This document shows, in pieces, positions 26,126 through 35,711 of a stretch of DNA of 64,000 nucleotides. The notes beneath the pieces were generated by a model. That model worked only from the letters and a program-made list of their open reading frames with translations, did no database searches and was not told where the DNA came from. The stretch spans positions 45,832 to 109,831 of the forward strand of contig CAKTSA010000003.1 in assembly GCA_934597585.1 (NCBI GenBank). The letters are read 5' to 3'. Position numbers and translations under genes: made by a program. Position 1 is the stretch's first letter. Each line of letters starts with the position of its first letter. Origin of the DNA: an uncultured Oscillospiraceae bacterium (lineage in GTDB: Bacteria; Bacillota; Clostridia; Oscillospirales; Oscillospiraceae).

Positions 26126-26824
26126 CTACTTCAACGGTGCTTTCTTCATCCTCGCCCAGCTTCTGGGGAACTGGATTGGGGTGTCCTTCACCTTGCGGAT
26201 CACCACCACACGGTGGGTCACGTCCGTGCCGGGGATGGCGTAATCCCGGATGGCCTCGATCCTGCCGCCCAGCTGGCCGATGGCGCCCCGGGCGGCGGCG
26301 ATCTCCTCATCGCTGTCCACAGATTTCATGGCCAGGAAGCAGCCGCCCACCTTTACCAGCGGCAGCGCCAGCTCGCTCAGCAGCGGCAGCGCCGCCACAG
26401 CGCGGGAGGTGGCCATGTCGTAGGCCTGCCGGTGCGCTCCGGCAAACTCCTCTGCCCGGGCGTGGACGCAGGTGACGCGGGCAAGGCCCATGTCGTCGCA
26501 GGTCTGGCGCAGCCAGTCGATGCGCTTGCCCAGGCTGTCCAGCAGCGTCAGGTCAAAGTCCGGCTCCATGATCCGCAGCACTATGCCGGGGAAGCCCGCG
26601 CCGGTGCCCACGTCCACCACCGTCTTGCCCCGGAAGTCCGCCATGGTCAGCAGCGCGGCGCAGTCCAGCAGGTGCAGGGCGGCCACGTCTTTCGGTTCCG
26701 TAATGGCCGTCAGGTTCATCACCTGGTTTTTCTCCAGCAGCCGCCGTGCGAAATCCAGCAGCTGCGGCGCGGCAGGGGAGGGGAGACCCAGCGCCGTCAG
26801 GCCATCACGCAGTGTGGCTTCCAT
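26126..26824 (-). CDS. rsmG: 16S rRNA (guanine-N7)-methyltransferase RsmG
   Basis: Methylates G527 of 16S rRNA using SAM. The product has 232 residues. Motif I is [17 protein letters not shown], with [11 protein letters not shown] and [18 protein letters not shown] further on. It overlaps mscL by 20 bp. In many Firmicutes rsmG lies in the mnmE-mnmG-rsmG-parA group; here parA and mnmE are both in the window but not adjacent, so the cluster has been rearranged. Confidence 0.96.
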   Translation of the reverse strand: MEATLRDGLTALGLPSPAAPQLLDFARRLLEKNQVMNLTAITEPKDVAALHLLDCAALLTMADFRGKTVVDVGTGAGFPGIVLRIMEPDFDLTLLDSLGKRIDWLRQTCDDMGLARVTCVHARAEEFAGAHRQAYDMATSRAVAALPLLSELALPLVKVGGCFLAMKSVDSDEEIAAARGAIGQLGGRIEAIRDYAIPGTDVTHRVVVIRKVKDTPIQFPRSWARMKKAPLK

Positions 26825-27251
26825 CGTTGTTTTCCTTCAGCAGGTCCCGGATCTCCGTCAGCAGCTCCTCGGCGGTGGGGGCGGGATCCTCCTCCTCGGC
26901 GGGCTCCTCCTTTTTGCCGATGCTGCGCAGCTTGTTGATGGCCTTCACCACCAGGAACAGCACCAGCGCGATGATCAGGAAGTCCAGCACCACGGCGATG
27001 AAGCTGCCGTAGTTGACGGCGATCTCCGGGATCTCCGTGCCGTCCTCGGCCACCTCGGCGGCCTTCAGCACCCATTTCCAGGCGCTGAAATCCACGCCGC
27101 CGGTGATGCGGGAGATCAGGGGCATGATCACGTCATTCACCAGCGAGGTGGTGATCTTGCCGAACGCCGCGCCGATGACAACGCCGATGGCCATGTCCAC
27201 CACGTTGCCCTTCATGGCGAATTCCTTGAATTCGGCGATAAATTTCTTCAT
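26805..27251 (-). CDS. mscL: Large-conductance mechanosensitive channel MscL
   Basis: Pentameric channel that opens on hypo-osmotic shock. The product has 148 residues. TM1 carries [20 protein letters not shown] and TM2 carries [20 protein letters not shown]; a cytoplasmic helix ends in [15 protein letters not shown]. Its 3' end overlaps rsmG. Confidence 0.96.
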   Translation of the reverse strand: MKKFIAEFKEFAMKGNVVDMAIGVVIGAAFGKITTSLVNDVIMPLISRITGGVDFSAWKWVLKAAEVAEDGTEIPEIAVNYGSFIAVVLDFLIIALVLFLVVKAINKLRSIGKKEEPAEEEDPAPTAEELLTEIRDLLKENNDGSHTA

Positions 27252-27309
27252 TTTCTTCGTCCTCCTGATAGCTGATTGTATAGACGAAATGAAATATTAC
27301 AAATTGTTG

Positions 27310-28632
27310 TCAGTGCTTGGGCACCAGAACGGCCTTGCCGCCCATGTAGGGCCGCAGCACCTCCGGCACCAGCACGCTGCCGTCCGCCTGCAGGTTGTTC
27401 TCCAGGAAGGCGATCAGCATCCGGGGCGGGGCCACCACGGTGTTGTTCAGGGTGTGGCACAGCTGCATCTTGCCGTCCTTGTCCTTGTAGCGGATCTTCA
27501 GGCGGCGGGCCTGGGCGTCGCCCAGGTTGGAGCAGGAGCACACCTCGAAGTACTTCTGCTGGCGGGGGGACCAGGCCTCGATGTCGCAGGACTTGCACTT
27601 CAAATCGGCCAGGTCGCCGGAGCAGCACTCCAGCTGCCGCACGGGGATATCCAGACTGCGGAACAGCTCCACGCTGTAGCGCCACATCTTTTCGTACCAG
27701 GCCTTGGAGTCCTCGGGCTTGCAGACCACGATCATCTCCTGTTTCTCAAACTGGTGGATGCGGTACACGCCCCGCTCCTCGATGCCGTGGGCGCCCTTCT
27801 CCTTGCGGAAGCAGGGGGAGTAGGAGGTCAGTGTCTGGGGCAGCTTGTCCTCCGGCAGGATCTGGTCAATGAACTTGCCGATCATAGAGTGCTCGCTGGT
27901 GCCGATCAGGTACAGGTCCTCGCCCTCGATCTTATACATCATGGCGTCCATGTCCGTCTGGCTCATAACGCCCTCCACCACGTTGCCGTGGATCATGAAG
28001 GGGGGGATGCAGTAGGTAAAGCCCTTGTCGATCATGAAATCCCGGGCGTAGGCCAGCACCGCCTCGTGGAGCCGTGCGATGTCCCCCAGCAGGTAGTAGA
28101 AGCCGTTGCCGGACACACGGCCCGCCGCGTCCAGATCGATGCCGTCAAACCGCTCCATAATGTCGGTGTGATAGGGCACCTCGAAATCGGGGGTTTTCGG
28201 CTCGCCGAAGCGCTCCACCTCCACGTTGCAGCTGTCGTCGGGGCCGATGGGCACGCTGTCATCGATGATCTGGGGGATCACCAGCATGATCTTGTTGAGG
28301 GCCGCCTCGGCCTGGTTCTTCTGCTCCTCCAGCTGGGCCATGCGGTCGGCGTCGGCCTTCACGGCGGCGTTGTTGGCGTCGATCTGGGCCTGAATGGCAG
28401 CCTTCTCCGCTTCGTCGGTGCACTTTTTCAGCTTGCCGAACAGGGGCCCGTTGGCCTTGGACAGCTTGTTGCGCTCGGCCTTCAGTGCCTCGCCCTCGGC
28501 GATCACCTGGCGGCGCTGGGCGTCCAGGGCAATGGCCTCGTCCACCAGGGGCAGCTTGGCGTTCTGGAACTTCTTGCGGATGTTCTCCTTGACAATATCG
28601 GGATTCTCCCGGACAAATTTGATATCAAGCAT
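27310..28632 (-). CDS. serS: Seryl-tRNA synthetase
   Basis: Class II enzyme with 440 residues. The N-terminal coiled coil (about 30-105) is rich in Lys/Glu (NKLSKANGPLFGKLKK). Motif 2 is SPCFRKEKGAHGIEERGVYR and motif 3 is NTVVAPPRMLIAFLENN. It starts 30 bp from a perfect parS site. No T-box is apparent upstream. Confidence 0.97.
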   Translation of the reverse strand: MLDIKFVRENPDIVKENIRKKFQNAKLPLVDEAIALDAQRRQVIAEGEALKAERNKLSKANGPLFGKLKKCTDEAEKAAIQAQIDANNAAVKADADRMAQLEEQKNQAEAALNKIMLVIPQIIDDSVPIGPDDSCNVEVERFGEPKTPDFEVPYHTDIMERFDGIDLDAAGRVSGNGFYYLLGDIARLHEAVLAYARDFMIDKGFTYCIPPFMIHGNVVEGVMSQTDMDAMMYKIEGEDLYLIGTSEHSMIGKFIDQILPEDKLPQTLTSYSPCFRKEKGAHGIEERGVYRIHQFEKQEMIVVCKPEDSKAWYEKMWRYSVELFRSLDIPVRQLECCSGDLADLKCKSCDIEAWSPRQQKYFEVCSCSNLGDAQARRLKIRYKDKDGKMQLCHTLNNTVVAPPRMLIAFLENNLQADGSVLVPEVLRPYMGGKAVLVPKH

Positions 28633-28661
28633 GATGCTTACCTCTTATGTGTTATTTGAAT

Positions 28662-28677
28662 TGTTTCACGTGAAACA
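28662..28677. promoter_or_regulatory. parS site (perfect palindrome)
   Basis: TGTTTCACGTGAAACA, identical to the Bacillus parS consensus, in the serS-parB gap. Confidence 0.95.
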
Positions 28678-28678
28678 C

Positions 28679-29539
28679 TTATTTTTTCAGTTGGTGCAGC
28701 GCGTCCAGCAGGGCGTTCAGATCGTCCACGCCGTAGTACTCCAGCTCGATGCGGCCCTTTTTCTTGCCGGTAACGATCTTGCAGGGGCGGCCCAACCGTT
28801 CGCCCAGCTCACGGGCGGCCTCGGCGGCGTAGTCCACGGCGGTGGCGTCCTTGGCGGGCTTGTCCTTCTTCTCCGCCGTCAGCTTTTTCACCAGCAGCTC
28901 CGTCTGGCGGACGGACAGATCGTCCTTGATAATAAGGGCGGCGGCGGTTTTCTGCAGCTCCTCCGTCAGCGGCACCAGGGCGCGGGCGTGTCCGCCGGAC
29001 AACTTGCCCTCCTCCACCATGGCCCGGATGTCTTTTGACAGGTTCAGCAGCCGCAAAGCGTTGGCCACGGCGCTGCGGGACTTGCCCACCCGCTGTGAGG
29101 TTTCCTCCTGGGTCAGACCGTACTGGTCCATCAGCGTGCGGTAGCCCTCGGCCTCCTCCATGGGGTTCAGGTCCTCACGCTGCAGGTTCTCGATCATGGC
29201 CAGCTCCATGGCCTTGCGGTCGTCGGCCTCGATGACCACCACCGGCACCTGGCTCAATCCCGCCATGCGGGCGGCCCGCCACCGGCGTTCGCCGGCGATG
29301 ATCTGATAGTAGCCGGACTGCAGCTTCCGCACCGTCAGCGGCTGGATGATGCCGTGCTGCCGGATGGAATCCGCCAGGTCGGCCAGCGCGTCGGGATCGA
29401 ACTGCTTCCGGGGCTGGGTGGCGCAGCTCTCCACCTGGGAAATGGGGAGGAAGAGACTGCTCTTCACCTCCGGCTCGGCGATGAAATCGTCGCCGAACAA
29501 GGCGTCAAGGCCCTTGCCCAGGCCTTTTTCTTTTGCCAT
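28679..29539 (-). CDS. parB: Chromosome partitioning protein ParB
   Basis: CTP-dependent DNA clamp that loads at parS and spreads to organise the origin. The product has 286 residues. The N-terminal nuclease-like fold carries GERRWRAARMAGL; the helix-turn-helix contains GLTQEETSQRVGKSRSAVAN; a C-terminal dimerisation region ends ELEYYGVDDLNALLDALHQL. A Noc-type role is less likely because it adjoins parA and the sites are of parS type. Confidence 0.95.
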   Translation of the reverse strand: MAKEKGLGKGLDALFGDDFIAEPEVKSSLFLPISQVESCATQPRKQFDPDALADLADSIRQHGIIQPLTVRKLQSGYYQIIAGERRWRAARMAGLSQVPVVVIEADDRKAMELAMIENLQREDLNPMEEAEGYRTLMDQYGLTQEETSQRVGKSRSAVANALRLLNLSKDIRAMVEEGKLSGGHARALVPLTEELQKTAAALIIKDDLSVRQTELLVKKLTAEKKDKPAKDATAVDYAAEAARELGERLGRPCKIVTGKKKGRIELEYYGVDDLNALLDALHQLKK

Positions 29540-29576
29540 ATATCCCGTACTCCTTTCACGCGGGGCGTAGGCCCCG

Positions 29577-30332
29577 TCAGGCGTTTTTCTTCAGAAATTC
29601 CACCGTCAACGCGGTATAGGCATCTGTGCCCCGGCAGGTGCGGTCATAGCTGTAGATGGGCTTGCCGTGGCTGGGCGCCTCGCTGAGACGGACGTTCCGG
29701 GGGATCACCGTGGCGTAGACCTTGCCGGGGAAGAAGCGCTTGATCTCCTGGGCCACCTGAATGCTGAGATTGGTGCGGCCGTCGAACATGGTCAGCAGCA
29801 CGCCCTCGATCTGCAGCTGGGGATTCATGCCCCGGCGCACCAGGCGCACCGTGTTCATCAGGTCACTGAGCCCCTCCAGGGCGAAATACTCCCCCTGCAC
29901 CGGCACCAGCAGGGAATTGGCGGCGCACAGGGCGTTCAGCGTCAGCAGCTCCAGGGAAGGGGGGCAGTCGATAAAGATGTAGTCATACCGGTCTGCCACC
30001 TGGCGCAGCGCCTGCTTCAGCAGGAATTGCCGCTCCGGAAGATTGATCATCTCCACGCCGGCGCCCGCCAGCGCCTTGCTGCTGGGCAGCACGTCGCCGT
30101 AGGGGGTGGTGACGATGACCTTTTCCGTCTCCACGCCGTTGATGATCACGTCATACACGCCGTTGGACACGGTTTTGTCCACGCCCATGCCGCTGGTGGC
30201 GTTGGCCTGGGGGTCAAAGTCGCACAGCAGCACCCGCTTGCCCGCCAGGGACACGCCTGCCGCCAAATTCACACAGGTGGTGGTCTTGCCCACGCCGCCC
30301 TTCTGATTTACGATCGCAACGATTTTTGCCAC
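29577..30332 (-). CDS. parA: Chromosome partitioning ATPase ParA/Soj
   Basis: ATPase partner of ParB, moving origins apart. The product has 251 residues with the deviant Walker motif NQKGGVGKTTT, the switch DFDPQANATSG and FIDCPPSLELLTLNA. I chose the GTG at 30332 (MAKIVAIVNQKGG) because GAGG lies 9 bp before it; the ATG at 30341 touches that GAGG. It precedes parB by 37 bp. Confidence 0.95.
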   Translation of the reverse strand: MAKIVAIVNQKGGVGKTTTCVNLAAGVSLAGKRVLLCDFDPQANATSGMGVDKTVSNGVYDVIINGVETEKVIVTTPYGDVLPSSKALAGAGVEMINLPERQFLLKQALRQVADRYDYIFIDCPPSLELLTLNALCAANSLLVPVQGEYFALEGLSDLMNTVRLVRRGMNPQLQIEGVLLTMFDGRTNLSIQVAQEIKRFFPGKVYATVIPRNVRLSEAPSHGKPIYSYDRTCRGTDAYTALTVEFLKKNA

Positions 30333-30447
30333 AGTTTTCATCCTCGCATTTGGTATTTCTATAATAGAAACAGTATACCACAAAAGTGATAGGTTTCAAT
30401 ACTTTTTTCAACGGCGCGTGACAATTTTTGCAGAAAACAGACGCCAA

Positions 30448-30463
30448 TGTTTCACGTGAAACA
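30448..30463. promoter_or_regulatory. parS site (perfect palindrome)
   Basis: TGTTTCACGTGAAACA upstream of parA, 24 bp from the next perfect copy. Confidence 0.95.
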
Positions 30464-30487
30464 GAGACGGCCATAAAAAGAGAGGGA

Positions 30488-30503
30488 TGTTTCACGTGAA
30501 ACA
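30488..30503. promoter_or_regulatory. parS site (perfect palindrome)
   Basis: TGTTTCACGTGAAACA between parA and the amylase gene. Two perfect parS sites 40 bp apart should be a strong ParB loading point. Confidence 0.95.
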
Positions 30504-30520
30504 TCCCCCATACAGAGTCG

Positions 30521-32359
30521 TTATACCAAAATCACCCCATCGCAGGGGGGCAGGTCGATGCGCAGCGTGCCGCCGCGCACCCAGAACCGCTGGCCGCTGA
30601 CCGCGTCCACGGCGAAGCCATCAGGCCAGGGTAGCGTCACCGTCCGGCGCTGGCCGCCGGTGTTCAGCGCCGTATAGGTGCTCTCACCGTCCAGAGAGCG
30701 GCAATAGACCAGCAGCCCGCCGTCGGCGGTCAAATAGGTGATGTCGCCTGACTGCAGGGACTTCCGTTCCTTCCGCAGTCTGCCCAGCGTCCGGTACAGC
30801 GCCAGCAGCCGCCCATCCTCCCGGCCCCAGGGGAAGCCCCGGCGGTTCATGGGGTCCTCAAAGCCCTCCATGCCCGCCTCGTCCCCGTAGTAGAGGGTGG
30901 GGGAGCCGGGGAAGGTATACAGCAGCATGGCTGCCAGCGTCAGGCGGCGGATAGCGGTCTGTCGCGCCTCCGGCGACAGGTGGCAGGCGGCCCGGGCCTC
31001 CTTGCTGTCCGGAATGGTGTCCGCGCCCAGCAGCGTCAGGATGCGGGGCGTGTCGTGGGTGCCCAGGATGTTCAGGCCGCTGTAGAAGGCGGCGGGGGGG
31101 TAGTTCTCCCGCTGCTCCTCCATGGCGTCCCGGAAGGCCGCCGCGTCGCCGCCCCGGAGGTAGTTCAGCGCCGCCGTCCGCAGAGGGTAGTTCATCAGGC
31201 CGTGGGTCTCCCGGCCCAGCAGGTACTTGCGGCGGCGGGAGTAGGCGATCTTGTTGCTGCCGTCCTCCCACACCTCGCCCAGCAGAAAGCTGTCGGGCTT
31301 CTCCTGCTCCATGACGGCGCGGATCTCGGCGATGAAGTCGTCGGGCAGCTCGTCGGCCACGTCCAGCCGCCAGCCGTCCGCACCGCACCGCAGCCAGCGG
31401 CGGATCACGCTGTCCTGTCCCCGGATGATAAAGTCCCGATAGGCCGGCGCGTTCTCGTTGACGGCGGGCAGGGTGTCGATGCCCCACCAGGCGTCATATT
31501 TGTCCGGCCACTGCTGGAAGCAGAACCATTCGTACCAGGGGGAGTCCTTGCTCTGGTACGCGCCGGGGGTGGGGAAGAAGCCGCCCCGGTTGAAGTACCG
31601 GCTGTCGTCGCCGGTGTGGTTGAACACGCCGTCCAGCATCACGTGGATGCCCCGCTTCCGCGCCTCATCGCACAGGGTCCGCAGATCCTCCTCCGTGCCC
31701 AGCATGGGGTCGATGGTCAAATAGTCCGCCGTGTCGTACCGGTGGCTGCTGGCGGCGTAGAAAATGGGATTCAGGTAAATCGTGGTGACCGACAGGCTCT
31801 GCAGATAGTCCAGCTTGCCGCAGATGCCCCGCAGGCTGCCGCCGAAGAAATCGCTGTTCCACCGTCCCGTCAGAGGGTCCGCCCCCAGCCGGGGCTGGTC
31901 GTCCCAGCTGTGGTGTACCGTCCGCTGCCCCAGCAGTCCTTTGGGGTTGGGGATGGCGTCACGGCAGAAGCGGTCTGGAAAAATCTGGTATGTAACGCCC
32001 CGGCCGAACCACTCCGGCGTGGGGCGGTTTTCGTACACCGTCAGCTGCCAGGGCTGGCGGGAGGTCTGCTCTCCCAGACCGTTGCGGCCCAGATAGACGC
32101 AGCTGCCGTCGGGCCGGGTGAAGCGGAAGGTGTACCACACCAGCTCCGGCGTGTCCGGCGCGGTGAACACGCCGGAAAAGCCCTCCGGGCAGGGGAGGAG
32201 AGCCGTCTCACCGTGGACATCGGCGAATTCGCCGAAGGTCAGCAGCCCGCAGGCGCAGAACTCCGGCCCCGGCGTGACGGTAAAAGACACCGCCGCGCCG
32301 CAGCACACCGCCCCAAAGGGGTATTTGTAGTTTTCATCACGGGAATTGAAGATGGTCAT
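30521..32359 (-). CDS. GH13 alpha-amylase family enzyme (neopullulanase/cyclomaltodextrinase-like)
   Basis: Cytoplasmic glycoside hydrolase acting on alpha-glucans or maltodextrins. The product has 612 residues with no signal peptide. An N-terminal beta domain (about 1-130) precedes the TIM barrel. Catalytic motifs: VMLDGVFNHTG, GWRLDVADEL (nucleophile Asp), LLGEVWEDG (acid Glu) and LGTHDTPRI (Asp). YQIFPDRFCR and NPIFYAASSHRYDTADY are typical of the neopullulanase group. Exact specificity is not readable. The ribosome binding site (AAGGA) is distant, and an LCP repeat begins just upstream. Confidence 0.9.
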   Translation of the reverse strand: MTIFNSRDENYKYPFGAVCCGAAVSFTVTPGPEFCACGLLTFGEFADVHGETALLPCPEGFSGVFTAPDTPELVWYTFRFTRPDGSCVYLGRNGLGEQTSRQPWQLTVYENRPTPEWFGRGVTYQIFPDRFCRDAIPNPKGLLGQRTVHHSWDDQPRLGADPLTGRWNSDFFGGSLRGICGKLDYLQSLSVTTIYLNPIFYAASSHRYDTADYLTIDPMLGTEEDLRTLCDEARKRGIHVMLDGVFNHTGDDSRYFNRGGFFPTPGAYQSKDSPWYEWFCFQQWPDKYDAWWGIDTLPAVNENAPAYRDFIIRGQDSVIRRWLRCGADGWRLDVADELPDDFIAEIRAVMEQEKPDSFLLGEVWEDGSNKIAYSRRRKYLLGRETHGLMNYPLRTAALNYLRGGDAAAFRDAMEEQRENYPPAAFYSGLNILGTHDTPRILTLLGADTIPDSKEARAACHLSPEARQTAIRRLTLAAMLLYTFPGSPTLYYGDEAGMEGFEDPMNRRGFPWGREDGRLLALYRTLGRLRKERKSLQSGDITYLTADGGLLVYCRSLDGESTYTALNTGGQRRTVTLPWPDGFAVDAVSGQRFWVRGGTLRIDLPPCDGVILV

Positions 32360-32407
32360 AGAAATCGGTAGTTCCTTATCAGATTCCGCGCCGTTGGCGC
32401 GGGGAGT

Positions 32408-33126
32408 GTTTCGCGCTTCCGGGGTGGGGTATTCCGCGTCTCCGGACGCGGGACACTTTTGGCCGCGGCCCCAAAAGTGTCCTGTTGCGGTGCCCAAAAT
32501 TTCTGCGCTGCCTTACGGCGGGCGCTTGAAATTTTGACCGCTGCCACTCGCTCACCTCGCTTTACCTGCCACAGGCAGCGCTCGGATCGCTCCCAACAGT
32601 GACAAAAGTAGGCAAAAGCACCGGAAGGAACCTCCGGTTCCTTCACCTCCCGGCGCGCTATACGTGGTACGGGTATGTTGGATTTTACCACACGATCACG
32701 TGGGATTTTCTTTTTCGATTCGTAAAAGGATCGTCTCATCACCAGCGCCGCTGCCGCTGACCGGTGCGGAGAAGATATCTTTGCGTCTACCGTGCGGGCC
32801 GATGTGGGCATCGGCCCCTACGAAAATCTACCGTACCCGTTCGTAGGGGGCGATGCCCACATCGCCCCGCCGTACAACGCAATAAACGTCTACCGTTCCA
32901 CCGCATGAGCGGCAGCGGCGCAGAAAGGACAGACGATACGTCATACGATACGAAATCAAATATTTCCCGCAAACGCGTGGTAAAAGCTCACAAAATTGCA
33001 AAAGAAACAGCGTGGGCGGATTCTTAAACCGCAGGTTTAAGCAGCGTTTTTGGGTACTTTTGCCGCTGTGGGCAAAAGTACCTCGTGGCCGGAGCCACGA
33101 AAAACTCCTCGCGCCGGGGCGCGAAA
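32408..33126. repeat. LCP composite palindromic repeat, copy 8 (module D and REP pair)
   Basis: The largest and most complex copy, between mrdA and the amylase gene. The left A arm contains module D inside the loop of its ACTTTTG hairpin. The centre contains two REP-like hairpins (CCGATGTGGGCATCGG and GGCGATGCCCACATCGCC). The right B arm ends in two tandem outer hairpins, GTGGCCGGAGCCAC and CGCGCCGGGGCGCG. Confidence 0.85.
32482..32594 (-). repeat. Module D, 113-bp nested element
   Basis: Copy inside LCP copy 8; ends GGGAGCG and CAACAG on the minus strand. It splits the ACTTTTG hairpin, leaving ...AACAGTGACAAAAGTAGG on its right. Confidence 0.75.
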
Positions 33127-33151
33127 AACCCCTCCGTTGGCGCAAAATACC

Positions 33152-35155
33152 TCACTTCAGCATCGTATTCTCCCCCACCACGTCGCCGCCGTTGACGCGG
33201 TCGGCGAAATAGGCGTTGATGATCTCCACGGCGGTGGAGGCCAGCGCCGCACCGGCGCCGCCCTTTTCGATGACGATGGCCACGGCGATCTCCGGATCCT
33301 CATAGGGTGCGTAGGCCACGAACACGCCGTTGGCAATCTCGGTGCCCACCTGGGCCGAGCCGGTCTTGGCACCCGCGGACACCACGCAGTTGGCGAAAGC
33401 GCCTGCCAGCGAGGTGGTGGTCAGCTCGTGCATGCCCTTGGTGACGGCGGCCACAGTGCTCTCGGACATCTCCACCGTATTCTGCGGCGGCTCGTCGTAG
33501 ACGTACAGCAGCTGGCTGTTGTCGTACTTCTTCACGCTTTTCAGCAGGTGGGCCTGATAGTGCTCGCCGCCGCCCACAAGCGTGGCGATGTAGTTGGCCA
33601 GCTGCAGGGGGGTAAACAGGTTATAGGACTGGCCGATGGCCGCCGTCAGCGTCTGGCCGTCGGTCCACTCTAGATCGTGGGCCTCGGCGTACTCCGGCGA
33701 GGCCAGCGCGCCGACGCTGTCGCCGATCTCGATACCCGTGGAGCGGCCCAGGCCGAACTGGGTAGCGTAGTCGTCGATGGTCTGGATGCCCGTCAGCCGG
33801 CCTACCTCATAGAAGAAGTAGTTGCAGGACACGGCGATGGCGTCGCTGACGTTGACGCGCCCGTGGGTATAGCCCAGGGGCCACACCCAGCACCAGGGCT
33901 GAGGGTATTCGTAGAAGGTGTACACACCCTTGTCCTGAATGATGGAGGAGGGCGTGATGATGCCGGATTCCAGCGCCGCCACGGCGGTGTTCATCTTGAA
34001 GGTGGAGCCCGGCGCGTAGGTGCCGTTGACGGCCCGGTTGAACATAGGCAGCCGTTCGTCCTCCAGCAGCGCGCTGTAGTCCTGGGCGAAGGTGGACAGG
34101 TCAAAGGTGGGGTAGGAGGCCAGCGCCAGTGTCTCGCCGGAGCCCACCTTGATCACGGCGGCTGCGCCGCCTCGCTGGTCGCTGTCCTTGTCGATCATGC
34201 CCTCGATGGTGTTGGCCAGGGCGTCCTCGGTGGCGGCCTGCAGGTCCAGATCCAGCGTCAGCGCCACGGTGCCGCCGGGCTTGGGCTCCTGCATGTACAC
34301 CTCGCCGGTGATCTTGCCCTTCTCGTCGGTGGTCACCAGCCGTGTGCCGTTGTTGCCGTGGAGCCAGTCCTCAAAGGCCCGCTCCACGCCGCTCTCGCCC
34401 ACCAGGGCGTCCATGGAATAGCCCTTCTCCTGATACGTGGGCCAGTCCTCCGCATAGATGCGGGTGATCCGCCCCAGGATGTGGGCGGCATAGGGGGTGT
34501 TGTACTGCCGCATGGAGGACTGCCCCGTGGTGACCCCCGCGAAATCCCCGTCGGTGATCTGAGAGATCAGCTCCGTGGGCACATCCTCGGCAAACACATA
34601 GCTGTCCCGGCCCGACAGCTCGTACCGCACCCCGGCGATAAGCCGGGCCTGGGCGGTGGTATAGCTCTCGTCAATGCCGAACAGCGTCCGCAGCTCATTG
34701 AGCAGCTGGGTGGAGGAGGCCGTGGCCGTCAGCTTGTTCTTCTCCAGGAATTTGGTAAACGTCTCATCCTCCCGGGAGGACAGGTACAGATACGGCGCCC
34801 GCTGGGACAGGGGCAGCGTGTCCACCCACGCCGTGTCCGACTGCTGGCACAGCTCCACCAGCCGCCAGATGGCGGCGTTCAGCTCACCGTCGTCGGAAAA
34901 AGGCTTCTTACTGAAGGTCAGCGTATACGCCAGGCGGTTGGACACCATCACCTTGCCGTTGCGGTCGGTGATGATGCCGCGGCTGGCCTCCACCGACTGC
35001 CACGTGGCGTTGGAGGCGATGGACCGCGCCCGGTTTTCGCTGCCATGTACGATCTGCGCGTTGTACAGCGCGATAAAAAACAGCAGCATCATCAGCCCCA
35101 ACGCCACCGTCAGCACGTTCATGCGGTTGTGGTCGGGGTGGGGATTCTTCATCAT
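33152..35155 (-). CDS. mrdA: Penicillin-binding protein 2 (elongation transpeptidase)
   Basis: Class B PBP that cross-links peptidoglycan in the elongation complex with MreCD. The product has 667 residues. A membrane anchor spans about 16-36 (LTVALGLMMLLFFIALYNA). A dimerisation region follows, with SRGIITDRNGKVMVSNRLAY. The transpeptidase has the catalytic serine in GSTFKM, the SxN motif SCNYF, and KTGSAQ. It lies 43 bp after mreD. GGAG lies 10 bp before the ATG. Confidence 0.94.
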   Translation of the reverse strand: MMKNPHPDHNRMNVLTVALGLMMLLFFIALYNAQIVHGSENRARSIASNATWQSVEASRGIITDRNGKVMVSNRLAYTLTFSKKPFSDDGELNAAIWRLVELCQQSDTAWVDTLPLSQRAPYLYLSSREDETFTKFLEKNKLTATASSTQLLNELRTLFGIDESYTTAQARLIAGVRYELSGRDSYVFAEDVPTELISQITDGDFAGVTTGQSSMRQYNTPYAAHILGRITRIYAEDWPTYQEKGYSMDALVGESGVERAFEDWLHGNNGTRLVTTDEKGKITGEVYMQEPKPGGTVALTLDLDLQAATEDALANTIEGMIDKDSDQRGGAAAVIKVGSGETLALASYPTFDLSTFAQDYSALLEDERLPMFNRAVNGTYAPGSTFKMNTAVAALESGIITPSSIIQDKGVYTFYEYPQPWCWVWPLGYTHGRVNVSDAIAVSCNYFFYEVGRLTGIQTIDDYATQFGLGRSTGIEIGDSVGALASPEYAEAHDLEWTDGQTLTAAIGQSYNLFTPLQLANYIATLVGGGEHYQAHLLKSVKKYDNSQLLYVYDEPPQNTVEMSESTVAAVTKGMHELTTTSLAGAFANCVVSAGAKTGSAQVGTEIANGVFVAYAPYEDPEIAVAIVIEKGGAGAALASTAVEIINAYFADRVNGGDVVGENTMLK

Positions 35156-35198
35156 GGAGAGGTCGCTCCTTTCTGGGGATACGTTGGCAGGGGAGGGC

Positions 35199-35705
35199 TC
35201 ACCGCCCGGAGAACCGCCGGTGGACGCGGGAGAACACCACGTGCACCACAATGGCGAAGGGCAGCGACAGCACCAGCTCCCGGGCCGTCAGCCACAGCGA
35301 CGCCGCCAGCGGCGTGCCGGCAGAGTACGTCAGCGCCATGGTGTTGAACAGGTCCGTCACCAGCAGCGCCCCGGCGGACACCACCAGCGAGCACACCAGC
35401 CCCGGCATGATCAGCCGCCGGGCCGCCTGTCCCGCCAGCAGGGCGGAGACCGTCAGCGTCACGCCGTAAAAGCAGGGGAAGGCCCCGGTGAACAGCGTGT
35501 CGCACACCAGCCCTAGCACCAGCGCGAAGATGGGCCCCTCCCGCTTCCCCTCAAAGGAGGCGGCGATGGCCGCCAGCGCCGGCAGGATAAAGGGATGCAC
35601 CCCGCCGACGCGGACATAGGGCAGCACCAGCTGCTGCACCAGCAGAAACGCCAGCGTCCACAGGCTGTAAAAGACCCATTTGATGGTCAGCATACGTCTC
35701 GTCAT
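35199..35705 (-). CDS. mreD: Rod shape-determining protein MreD
   Basis: A 168-residue membrane protein with about five hydrophobic segments (SLWTLAFLLVQQLVLPYV, GPIFALVLGLVCDTLF, GLVCSLVVSAGALLVTDLF). It bridges MreC and the elongation machinery. Position between mreC and mrdA supports the call. Confidence 0.92.
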   Translation of the reverse strand: MTRRMLTIKWVFYSLWTLAFLLVQQLVLPYVRVGGVHPFILPALAAIAASFEGKREGPIFALVLGLVCDTLFTGAFPCFYGVTLTVSALLAGQAARRLIMPGLVCSLVVSAGALLVTDLFNTMALTYSAGTPLAASLWLTARELVLSLPFAIVVHVVFSRVHRRFSGR

Positions 35706-35711
35706 GGCTGC